Assembly: GCA_937950415.1 (NCBI GenBank)
Contig: CALFDL010000052.1
Coordinates: 1-14,874, forward strand
Source: an uncultured Collinsella sp.
GTDB lineage: Bacteria > Actinomycetota > Coriobacteriia > Coriobacteriales > Coriobacteriaceae
Length of the DNA: 14,874 nucleotides
Direction of reading: 5' to 3'
This document shows, piece by piece, positions 1-5,501 of this stretch; position 1 is the stretch's first letter, and each line of letters opens with the position of its first letter. The notes below the pieces were generated by a model. It had not been told where the DNA came from. It saw only the letters and a program-made list of their open reading frames with translations, and did not search any database. The position numbers and the translations under genes were made by a program.

Positions 1-218
1 AATCCGGGGTGGATGCACTGGCGCAGGATGCCGCCCAGATGCTGCTCGCGCTCCACGATGGCTACGCGTGCGCCGGCCTTGTGCGCGGCAAGCGCGGCCG
101 CCATGCCGGCAGGTCCGCCGCCGATAACGACCACGTCGAAGGCTTGCGTTTGTACGGCGTCGCCCGCAGCTGCAACCGCGGCATCTCGCCCAGCAACCAT
201 ATTCAGATTCGTCGCCAT
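1..218 (-). CDS. FAD-dependent (NAD(P)-type) oxidoreductase, N-terminal part, runs off the left edge
   Basis: Only the first 72 codons are present. Reading leftward from an ATG at 218, the protein begins MATNLNMVAGRD and reaches a Rossmann FAD-binding strand-turn-helix with VVIGGGPAGMAAALAAHKAG at about residues 29-48, then VAIVEREQHLGGILRQCIH. The GGILRQCIH segment is typical of the FAD/NAD-linked oxidoreductases encoded next to GlpA-like proteins, often followed by a DUF1667 gene, in anaerobic Gram-positive bacteria; that is family knowledge, and the next gene lies outside the window. The start is 1 nt after the stop of the GlpA-like gene, with a G-rich Shine-Dalgarno sequence (AAGGGGG) about 9 nt upstream, so the two are co-transcribed and probably form a complex. 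A second ATG at 200 is a possible internal start. Inferred role: passing electrons from the GlpA-like dehydrogenase to a nicotinamide or other acceptor. Confidence 0.8.
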   Translation of the reverse strand, partial: MATNLNMVAGRDAAVAAAGDAVQTQAFDVVVIGGGPAGMAAALAAHKAGARVAIVEREQHLGGILRQCIHPG

Positions 219-219
219 C

Positions 220-1674
220 CTAGCGTACCCCCTTCAGCGGTCCCTCGACCAGCCAAGATCCGGCATCCTCCAGTAATACCTCGCTGGGGTCGCAGCCCAG
301 CTCTCGGGCAAGAATCGCCACCACACGGCTCTGGCAAAAGCCACTCTGGCACCGACCCATGCCGGCGCGGCAGCGGCGCTTGACGCCCTCGACCGAAACC
401 GCGCCCGGGCGGCGTCGAATCGAGGCCACGATCTCGGCCTCGGGCACCGTCTCACAGCGGCAGGCGATCTGTCCCCACGCGGGATCAGACTCAATGAGTT
501 CTTCCTTGCGCGCAAGCGGCGCGCGATCAAAGTCGTCCGGCGCGCGGCGAATCGGGTTCCAGTCGTCCCGTTCGCGCAGGTTCACGCCGGCATTGCGCAG
601 GACCTGTTCCATGCGCTCGGCAATGGCCGGCGCGCTTGCCACACCCGGCGACTGAATGCCCGCCGCCTGGAAAAGCCCCGGCACCACGGCCGACTGTTCA
701 ATATAGAAGTCGTTCGTTCTCTGAATGACCGGACGCCCGCCGGCAAATGCGCGCACCACGCGGCGCGTATCCAGATCGGGCACCAGTCTGCGCGCGCTGG
801 CCAACAGCGCGTTCACATCGCTCGCATAGGTCTGCGTGTCGCCCGGCTCGCGCACGGCAGCCGTGGCGGTGATCACGGTGTTGCCGTGCACGGTGCCCGT
901 GACGATAACACCCTTCGACACCGGCGTCGGCACGGGGTAGAGCGGCATGAGCGCACGCGGCTCCTTGTCCAGCACCACGATGTTGCCCTGACGCCAGACC
1001 ATCTGGAACTCCTCGGCGCCCGCCATATGCGAGATGTCGGCGGCGCCGTTGCCCGCGGCGTTTATCAGATAGCGGCAGCGCACGTTGCCAACGGGGGTCG
1101 CCAGTGTGAAGCGCGCGTCGTCGCCCGAGCCCGCGACTTCAATTGCCTCCACTGGTGCGGAGCGCATAAACGTCACCCCGTTGGCCACGGCGTTCTCCAG
1201 CGCGGCGATGGCAACCTCAAACGGGTCGACAAACCCAGTCGATGGGCACCACAACGCGCACGTTACATCGGTACTGGCGCGCGGCTCTAATTCGTGGATG
1301 CGCTCGGGGCCGATAATCGCCAGCTCGGGAACGCCGTTCGCCAGGCCATTCTGGAGCAGCTTCTCCAGGTGTGCACGGTCTTCGTCGTTAAACCCCAACA
1401 CCATCGACCCGGTGCGGCAAAACAAAAAGCCCAACTCCTGCGCCCACGTACCGTACAACTCGCAGCCACGGGCGTTGACCTGCGCCTTAACCGTGCCCGG
1501 TGCCGGATCGTAGCCGGCGTGCACCAGGCCGCCGTTGGCCTTCGACGCTCCCAGCGCAATATCGTTAGCCGCCTCGACCACGCAAATGGACAGGTCAAAT
1601 CGCGCGAGCTGCCGCGCGATGGCGCATCCGGTGATGCCCGCGCCCACGATCGCGATATCAAACGTTTCTGTCAC
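220..1674 (-). CDS. GlpA-like FAD-dependent dehydrogenase with C-terminal BFD-type [2Fe-2S] domain
   Basis: The 484-residue protein is probably a glycerol-3-phosphate dehydrogenase of the anaerobic GlpA type, or a close relative acting on another 2-hydroxy substrate. The N-terminus has a dinucleotide-binding motif (IVGAGITGCAIARQL, GxGxxG at 11-16) and a DAO-type fold continuing through SKANGGLVHAGYD. The C-terminal ~85 residues form a BFD-like [2Fe-2S] domain: C405-x-C407, then C442-x4-C447 within GRCQSGFC, the usual CxC-x(~34)-C-x4-C spacing. E. coli GlpA has the same architecture but is somewhat longer. The start is a GTG at 1674 with GGGAGG only 4 nt upstream; no better start is visible. 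The gene leads an operon, with the second FAD oxidoreductase beginning 1 nt after its stop. A perfect palindrome at 1692-1706 just upstream of the Shine-Dalgarno is a possible operator. The substrate is inferred, not shown. Confidence 0.85.
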   Translation of the reverse strand: MTETFDIAIVGAGITGCAIARQLARFDLSICVVEAANDIALGASKANGGLVHAGYDPAPGTVKAQVNARGCELYGTWAQELGFLFCRTGSMVLGFNDEDRAHLEKLLQNGLANGVPELAIIGPERIHELEPRASTDVTCALWCPSTGFVDPFEVAIAALENAVANGVTFMRSAPVEAIEVAGSGDDARFTLATPVGNVRCRYLINAAGNGAADISHMAGAEEFQMVWRQGNIVVLDKEPRALMPLYPVPTPVSKGVIVTGTVHGNTVITATAAVREPGDTQTYASDVNALLASARRLVPDLDTRRVVRAFAGGRPVIQRTNDFYIEQSAVVPGLFQAAGIQSPGVASAPAIAERMEQVLRNAGVNLRERDDWNPIRRAPDDFDRAPLARKEELIESDPAWGQIACRCETVPEAEIVASIRRRPGAVSVEGVKRRCRAGMGRCQSGFCQSRVVAILARELGCDPSEVLLEDAGSWLVEGPLKGVR

Positions 1675-1691
1675 AGTGCCTCCCAGACGAG

Positions 1692-1706
1692 TTGACAGGC
1701 TGTCAA
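1692..1706. promoter_or_regulatory. Perfect 15-bp palindrome, candidate operator of the GlpA-like operon
   Basis: TTGACAG-G-CTGTCAA has 7-bp arms around one central base. It lies 17 nt upstream of the GTG start at 1674 and next to the Shine-Dalgarno sequence, where a dimeric repressor would block transcription start or elongation. The TTGACA in it could also be a -35 on either strand, but no -10 with proper spacing follows on either. Operator function is inferred from symmetry and position. Confidence 0.45.
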
Positions 1707-1842
1707 TAAAACCATCCTACGGTCTGCGCGCCCCTAGTGCGGCGGCAATGCGGCGAACAGCCCCGCAACACCCGCCAACGGCAGGAGAGGGGAAGCTCAG
1801 CAACGTCGATAATCTTGCCTGCCAGCTCTGGTGTCGGAGATT

Positions 1843-2060
1843 TGTCTCGATCTGTAACATCTGGGACCACTTTCGCCGAGTGGTTGTTACAGATTGAGAC
1901 ATTGGGCCTGGACGTTTTCCTTTGTCTCAATCTGTAACAGTTAGCTGATGATTTGGGTTCTAGATGTTACAGATCGAGATTGAAGTCGGGGAGGGACCCC
2001 TGTGTCTCGATCTGTAACACCTAGACCCGGATTCCGCTCCCACCTGTTACAGATTGAGAT
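1843..2060. repeat. Array of six 15-bp motifs in alternating orientation at exact 40-nt steps
   Basis: Consensus TCTCRATCTGTAACA, with R = A or G. Forward copies: 1845-1859, 1925-1939, 2005-2019. Reverse-complement copies: 1885-1899, 1965-1979, 2045-2059. Successive copies are always 40 nt apart and every spacer is 25 nt; the five spacers show no obvious similarity to each other. Only the fifth base varies. Copies 2 and 3 both carry A, copies 4 and 5 both carry G, so 2/3 and 4/5 are perfectly complementary (17 and 15 bp). Copies 1, 2, 3 and 5 extend 5' with TG. It is not a standard CRISPR array (short repeats, alternating strand). It recalls BIME/REP arrays in alternation only. Function unknown. 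Confidence 0.9.
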
Positions 2061-2159
2061 GTTTGTGTCCGCGCCAGCCCCGCCCCTAGCCGTGGTCCCA
2101 TATAAACAAACCCCGTGGTAAACTTGACCGGACTGTTAATATTCCGAAAGGTACCCGTA

Positions 2160-2591
2160 ATGTCCAAGTACATCTCCGAGCTCATGTCGCCGCAGCTTAT
2201 GGGCGTCGTCTATGCCTTCGTTGGCTTTATTATCGCCCTGTATGTGCTGTCGGTCGTCTATGTGTTCATCGACGCTCGCCGCCGCGGCGCCAGCGCCTAC
2301 GTGGCATGGGGCATTATCGCCCTTATCCCGTTTGTGGGCCTCATTGCCTACCTGGTCCTGCGCCCGCACTCCTACGCGTCCGACCGCGAGGAGCAGGAGC
2401 TGGACATGGCCCTGCGCGAGCGCCAGCTTGCCCAGTACGGCACCTGCCCGCAGTGCGGCGCGCCCATCGAGAAGGACTTCGTCGTCTGCCCGGTGTGCGA
2501 TACCCAGGTTCGCAACGTCTGCCCCAGCTGCCATCGCCCGCTCGATGCGCACTGGAAGGTCTGCCCCTACTGCCGAACTCGCATCCAGTAA
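2160..2591 (+). CDS. Small membrane protein with two zinc ribbons, function unknown
   Basis: A 143-residue protein. Two hydrophobic segments (about 12-37 and 46-67) are separated by a short basic loop (DARRRGAS), a hairpin resembling the PLDc_N-type membrane anchor. A charged linker (SDREEQELDMALRERQ) follows. Two zinc-ribbon knuckle pairs then end the protein: C96/C99 with C110/C113, and C121/C124 with C135/C138 (CPQC..CPVC, CPSC..CPYC). The soluble part is probably cytoplasmic. The chosen start is ATG 2160 with GAAAGG about 8 nt upstream; an upstream in-frame GTG at 2115 lacks a site and would add 15 residues. The gene stands alone: divergent from the oxidoreductase operon across the repeat array, and separated from thrS by a terminator hairpin. 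Double zinc ribbons often mediate protein or nucleic-acid contacts, but no partner is evident. It is a real gene by codon use and motif integrity; its role is not recognised. Confidence 0.8.
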   Translation: MSKYISELMSPQLMGVVYAFVGFIIALYVLSVVYVFIDARRRGASAYVAWGIIALIPFVGLIAYLVLRPHSYASDREEQELDMALRERQLAQYGTCPQCGAPIEKDFVVCPVCDTQVRNVCPSCHRPLDAHWKVCPYCRTRIQ

Positions 2592-2691
2592 CGCATCCAT
2601 CGCCGGGCCGGCCGCTAGCCACGGGCACCGCGCGTCCCGCGCAAGCCACACGCGCACCCCGCGCCCACGCGATGAAGCATGCGTAGAAAAT

Positions 2692-2726
2692 CGCCCGCCG
2701 TGCCATTAAGGTACGGCGGGCGCTTG
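2692..2726 (+). terminator. GC-rich hairpin terminator after the zinc-ribbon gene
   Basis: A 13-bp stem (CGCCCGCCGTGCC, 2692-2704, with 2710-2722; one G:U pair) encloses the loop ATTAA and is followed by CTTGTAT, a weak U tract. It lies 100 nt past the stop at 2591. The preceding AAAA on the other side means it might also act on the minus strand. Its 3' edge abuts the thrS -35 region. Confidence 0.6.
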
Positions 2727-2751
2727 TATACCAAGGCAACCTGCCTATAAT
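2724..2751 (+). promoter_or_regulatory. Promoter of thrS
   Basis: A perfect -10 TATAAT (2746-2751) is preceded by TTGTAT (2724-2729) with a 16-nt spacer. It lies about 70 nt before the thrS start with no other gene between. The -35 is weak, matching the consensus only in TTG, while the -10 is ideal. The transcript would start near 2758. Confidence 0.7.
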
Positions 2752-2794
2752 GATGCAAGTCAAAACGCCGAGCGCATCGCACGCACTTGCATCA
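2751..2794. promoter_or_regulatory. 10-bp inverted repeat overlapping the thrS promoter and leader
   Basis: TGATGCAAGT (2751-2760) and ACTTGCATCA (2785-2794) are perfect reverse complements separated by 24 nt. The left arm begins on the last base of the -10 and covers the expected transcription start, so most of it would not be in the RNA. That favours a DNA-binding site over an RNA hairpin. The leader is too short for a T-box. Confidence 0.45.
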
Positions 2795-2820
2795 GGCATC
2801 CGAGAGGAGAAAACATACCC

Positions 2821-4584
2821 ATGAAGGCACTCTACAATGACGGTTCGGTGGCCGAGCTCCCGCAGGACGAGGTCACGCACGTCATCCGCCACTCCGCCGC
2901 GCACATCATGGCGCAGGCCATCAAGCGTCTCTATCCCGAGGCCGACTTTGCCTACGGCCCCGCGACCGACAACGGCTTCTACTACGACGTCGACCTGCCC
3001 GAGGGCTTCAAGATCAGCGAGGACGACTTCCCCGCGATCGAGGCCGAGATGAAGAAGATCGTTAAGGAGAACCTCAAGTTCACCGTGTACGAGAAGCCCC
3101 GCGCCGAGGCCATCGCCCTTATGGAGGAGCGCGGCGAGAACTACAAGGTCGAGCACATCGGCGACCTTGACGACGACGCCCGCATCACCTTCTACCAGCA
3201 GGGCGACTATATCGACATGTGCGTCGGCCCCCACATCTGCTACACCAAGGCCCTCAAGGCCTTTAAGCTCACCGGCGTCTCGGGTGCTTACTGGAAGGGC
3301 GACAAGGACAACAAGATGCTCACCCGCATCAACGGCGTCGCCTTTGCCACCAAGGAAGAGCTCGACGAGCACATGCACATGCTGGAGGAGGCCAAGAAGC
3401 GCGACCACCGCAAGATCGGCCGCGAGATGGACCTCTTTATGATGCGCGACGAGGCCCCCGGCTTCCCGTTCTTCCTGCCCAACGGCATGATCCTTAAGAA
3501 CACGCTGCTGGACTACTGGCGCGAGATTCACCACAAGGCCGGCTACGTGGAGATCTCCACGCCGCTCATCATGAACAAGCAGCTATGGAAGACCTCGGGC
3601 CACTGGGACCACTACAAGGACAACATGTACTCCACTGTCATCGACGACGAAGAGTACTGCATTAAGCCTATGAACTGCCCGGGCGGCGTGCTGGTGTACG
3701 CTTCCAAGCCGCACTCCTATCGCGAGCTGCCCATCCGCGCCGGCGAGATTGGCCTGGTGCACCGCCACGAGCTGCGCGGCGCCCTGCACGGCCTGTTCCG
3801 CGTGCGTTGCTTTAACCAGGACGACGCCCACCTGTTTGTGCGTCCTGACCAGCTGACCGACGAGATCGTGGGCGTGGTCAACCTCATTGACTCCGTGTAC
3901 CAGAAGTTTGGCTTTAAGTACCACGTTGAGCTTTCCACCCGCCCCGAGGACTCCATGGGCTCGGACGAGGACTGGGCTCGCGCCGAGGAGGGCCTGCGCA
4001 CCGCTCTGGAGCAGCTGGGCATGGACTACGAGGTCAACGAGGGCGACGGCGCCTTCTACGGCCCCAAGATCGACTTCCACCTGGAGGACTCGCTCGGCCG
4101 TACCTGGCAGTGCGGTACCGTCCAGCTCGACTTCCAGATGCCGCTCAACTTTGATCTGGAGTACGTGGACGCCGACGGCACCAAGAAGCGCCCCATCATG
4201 CTGCATCGCGTGTGCTTTGGCTCCATCGAGCGCTTCATCGGTATTCTGATTGAGCACTTTGCGGGCAAGTTCCCCACCTGGCTGGCTCCCGTACAGGTCA
4301 AGGCGCTTCCCGTCTCTGAGAAGAGCCGCGACTACGCCCACGAGGTGTGCGCCAAGCTGGAGGAGGCCGGCATTCGCGTGGTTTGCGACGACCGCGACGA
4401 GAAGATCGGCTACAAGATCCGCGAGGCCCGCAGCATCGACCGCGTGCCCTACATGCTCATCCTGGGCGAGAAGGAGGTCGAGGCCGGCAACATCTCCGTC
4501 CGCGATCGCTCCAACGAGACCGTTCAGATGAGCCTCGACGAGTTTGTTGCGAAGGTGACCGAGGAGATCAAGACTCGCGCCTAA
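2821..4584 (+). CDS. thrS: Threonyl-tRNA synthetase lacking the TGS domain
   Basis: This cytoplasmic enzyme charges tRNA-Thr with threonine. It is 587 residues against about 640 in E. coli. The editing domain begins almost at once, with HSAAH (H24, H28) and CVGPH (C134, H138), which match the family's deacylation site. The N-terminal TGS domain of roughly 60 residues seen in most bacterial ThrRS is therefore missing. The class II core is intact: zinc ligands C286 (MNCPGG), H337 (QDDAH) and H462 (MLHR), motif 2 around FRVRCFNQDDAH, and motif 3 in GSIERFIGILIEHFAG. An anticodon-binding domain follows from about 485 (PTWLAPVQVK to the end). ATG 2821 has GAGAGGAG about 11 nt upstream, and no in-frame start upstream could restore a TGS domain. 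Codons are strongly biased, as in highly expressed genes. Transcribed alone: own promoter, terminator hairpins on both sides. Confidence 0.97.
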   Translation: MKALYNDGSVAELPQDEVTHVIRHSAAHIMAQAIKRLYPEADFAYGPATDNGFYYDVDLPEGFKISEDDFPAIEAEMKKIVKENLKFTVYEKPRAEAIALMEERGENYKVEHIGDLDDDARITFYQQGDYIDMCVGPHICYTKALKAFKLTGVSGAYWKGDKDNKMLTRINGVAFATKEELDEHMHMLEEAKKRDHRKIGREMDLFMMRDEAPGFPFFLPNGMILKNTLLDYWREIHHKAGYVEISTPLIMNKQLWKTSGHWDHYKDNMYSTVIDDEEYCIKPMNCPGGVLVYASKPHSYRELPIRAGEIGLVHRHELRGALHGLFRVRCFNQDDAHLFVRPDQLTDEIVGVVNLIDSVYQKFGFKYHVELSTRPEDSMGSDEDWARAEEGLRTALEQLGMDYEVNEGDGAFYGPKIDFHLEDSLGRTWQCGTVQLDFQMPLNFDLEYVDADGTKKRPIMLHRVCFGSIERFIGILIEHFAGKFPTWLAPVQVKALPVSEKSRDYAHEVCAKLEEAGIRVVCDDRDEKIGYKIREARSIDRVPYMLILGEKEVEAGNISVRDRSNETVQMSLDEFVAKVTEEIKTRA

Positions 4585-4606
4585 GGCAAGCTTCACAACA
4601 ATTAAC

Positions 4607-4641
4607 AAAGGCGACCGTCCGCATAGGGCGGTCGCCTTTTT
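4607..4641 (+). terminator. Rho-independent terminator of thrS
   Basis: A 14-bp stem (AAAGGCGACCGTCC with GGGCGGTCGCCTTT, one U:G pair) with loop GCATA is followed directly by TTTTT. It begins 22 nt after the thrS stop codon. Confidence 0.93.
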
Positions 4642-4655
4642 CATGCCGAAATAAG

Positions 4656-4684
4656 AAAAGCCGCTGGTTGAGCGGCTTTTTTTT
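4656..4684 (+). terminator. Second, tandem terminator after thrS
   Basis: AAAAGCCGCT (4656-4665), loop GGTTG and AGCGGCTTTT (4671-4680) run into a tract of eight T. With the hairpin 15 nt upstream it makes a double barrier, insulating thrS from the polysaccharide locus. The A tract on the left arm could let it work on the minus strand too, where it would stop any transcript from the leftward promoter at 4729-4757. Confidence 0.9.
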
Positions 4685-4690
4685 GTTGCA

Positions 4691-4824
4691 CAAAAAGGTA
4701 CAGGTTTTTGTATCTTTCGACAGACGACATTATACGAGCAATTAATCAGCGTTTGCCCAGATTACGCAAAATGTACTGCCAGTAGGTGCATCTCCATACC
4801 CCTCTATAAAAACCTGTACTTTTG
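4691..4824. repeat. Inverted repeats flanking a 98-nt segment; candidate invertible promoter element
   Basis: GTACAGGTTTTT (4698-4709) recurs as its exact complement AAAAACCTGTAC (4808-4819). The similarity extends outward with a 2-nt indel (CAAAAAG before the left core; TTTTG after the right core). Each arm is itself roughly symmetric (A-tract, GGTACAGG, T-tract), the layout of a recombinase or dimer site. The 98 nt between (4710-4807) carry TATAAT on the minus strand facing away from the NusG-like gene. On the plus strand only a weaker TTGTAT (4708-4713) / TATACG (4731-4736) pair with 17-nt spacing is present. This sits directly between the thrS terminators and a capsule-type operon headed by a NusG paralog, the position of invertible promoters in Bacteroides capsule loci. 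Inversion is inferred; no recombinase gene is in the window. Confidence 0.6.
4729..4757 (-). promoter_or_regulatory. Leftward promoter candidate inside the inverted-repeat segment
   Basis: The minus strand reads TATAAT at 4734-4729 in the context GCTCGTATAATG, like the -10 region of the E. coli lacUV5 promoter. The -35 position (GGCAAA at 17 nt) is poor. As drawn it fires toward the thrS terminators, where there is no minus-strand gene. If the segment between the repeats were flipped it would fire into the NusG-like gene about 115 nt downstream. Confidence 0.45.
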
Positions 4825-4869
4825 CGACTGCGCCTAGCTGCGAGCGAGAAGCCTGTTCTAAACGCCCCT

Positions 4870-4891
4870 GCATTTGCGTGCATCGCAAAGC
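4870..4891 (+). other. Compact RNA hairpin in the leader of the NusG-like gene
   Basis: GC-(A)-TTTGCG, loop TGCAT, CGCAAA-GC gives an 8-bp stem with one bulged A. It ends 5 nt before the Shine-Dalgarno sequence (GAGGGGG, 4897-4903). It may be a recognition hairpin for the NusG paralog, since LoaP is known to bind RNA hairpins in leaders of its target operons, or a translation control element. The link is inference from position only. Confidence 0.35.
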
Positions 4892-4910
4892 TAAAAGAGG
4901 GGGCGAGAAC

Positions 4911-5501
4911 ATGGAACAGACGGCACGGCGCCAAGAGCAGCTGCCAGGCGCATTTAACGGCGTCACCACCAACAGCCAGCATGGCCGCGTCCACTGGTAT
5001 CTGGTCCACACCCCCCAGGGAAAAGAGCGCGAGACCTGCGAAAAGGTCCGCTGCATTATCCCGCACGAGCTGATGCAGGACGCTTTTGTGATGCAAAAGG
5101 AGTTCTGGTTTAAGCGGGACGGCGCCTGGTCGCTTCAAACCAAACCCATGTACAAGGAATACTTCTTCGTCGCCACGCACGATGCTGCCGCGCTCGATAG
5201 GGCTTTGGCTCAGTTGAGCTTTGGCTGTCGAATCGCCGGCAGTAGGGAGCGGGCGTATATGCCCATGCCGGACGATGCGCAGGACTGGTACCGCAGTGTG
5301 CTGGACGACGACGGCGTGGTGCGCAACAGCGTTGCGCGCATAGAAGACGGCGTGTTGCACATAGATCAGGGTCCCTTGGTGGGGCAAGAGGCTCGCGTTA
5401 AGAAGATCGACCGTCATAAGCGCTGGTGCCTGGTAGACGTGGGCGAAGGTAACTCCGCATTTAGGGAGCTGCTACCGCTCGACGTTCCCAGCAAAACGTA
5501 A
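4911..5501 (+). CDS. NusG-family transcription antiterminator paralog (LoaP/UpxY-like)
   Basis: A 196-residue protein. An NGN domain occupies about 27-115 (VHWYLVHTPQGKERETCEKV... and KPMYKEYFFVAT, the canonical opening and centre of NusG/RfaH-type domains). A KOW motif lies at about 150-185 (GPLVGQEARVKKIDRHKRWC). Such specialised NusG paralogs bind elongating RNA polymerase and suppress pausing and termination across long exopolysaccharide or secondary-metabolite operons; this is family knowledge. Being first in a glycan operon of at least eleven further genes fits that role. ATG 4911 was chosen for GAGGGGG with 7-nt spacing; an in-frame GTG at 4878 has no site and lies in the leader hairpin. 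An N-terminal extension of about 25 polar residues precedes the NGN domain. Upstream lie the inverted-repeat promoter segment and a leader hairpin. Which subfamily it belongs to (LoaP, UpxY or other) cannot be decided here. Confidence 0.88.
   Translation: MEQTARRQEQLPGAFNGVTTNSQHGRVHWYLVHTPQGKERETCEKVRCIIPHELMQDAFVMQKEFWFKRDGAWSLQTKPMYKEYFFVATHDAAALDRALAQLSFGCRIAGSRERAYMPMPDDAQDWYRSVLDDDGVVRNSVARIEDGVLHIDQGPLVGQEARVKKIDRHKRWCLVDVGEGNSAFRELLPLDVPSKT

Larger units (their letters stand above)
1675..2159. other. Divergent intergenic region, 485 nt
   Basis: This gap separates the minus-strand oxidoreductase operon from the plus-strand zinc-ribbon gene. It holds the palindrome at 1692-1706 and the alternating repeat array at 1843-2060. 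The stretch 1707-1842 has short open frames on both strands, but none has a credible ribosome binding site or protein-like sequence, and I see nothing in it. The stretch 2061-2159 should contain the promoter of the zinc-ribbon gene. AT-rich blocks (TATAAA at 2101-2106, TTGACC at 2124-2129, TAATAT at 2137-2142) are present, but no pair with correct spacing stands out. Confidence 0.6.

Noticed and set aside
1703..1930. 75-residue minus-strand frame between the GlpA-like gene and the array
   Set aside because: It runs through array copies and has no ribosome site or family resemblance.
1843..2060. CRISPR array
   Set aside because: Units are 15-17 bp and alternate in orientation, spacers are 25 nt, and no cas genes are present; CRISPR repeats are longer and always in one direction.
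2124..2142. TTGACC with TAATAT as promoter of the zinc-ribbon gene
   Set aside because: The two elements are only about 7 nt apart, far from the 16-18 nt needed; kept as an unresolved promoter region.
2341..3534. 397-residue open frame on the minus strand across the zinc-ribbon gene and thrS
   Set aside because: It is the antisense shadow of strongly GC-biased thrS codons: low-complexity Leu/Val/Ala/Asp sequence, no ribosome site, no recognisable domain.
3583..4644. 353-residue open frame on the minus strand opposite thrS
   Set aside because: The same antisense codon-bias effect, and it would start inside the thrS terminator hairpin.
4607..4684. Attenuator for the NusG-like operon
   Set aside because: Both hairpins directly follow thrS with classic U tracts and lie upstream of any promoter candidate for the operon; they are best read as thrS terminators.
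4746..5417. 223-residue minus-strand frame opposite the NusG-like gene
   Set aside because: The plus strand encodes a clear NGN-KOW protein; the antisense frame has no motif or start site support.
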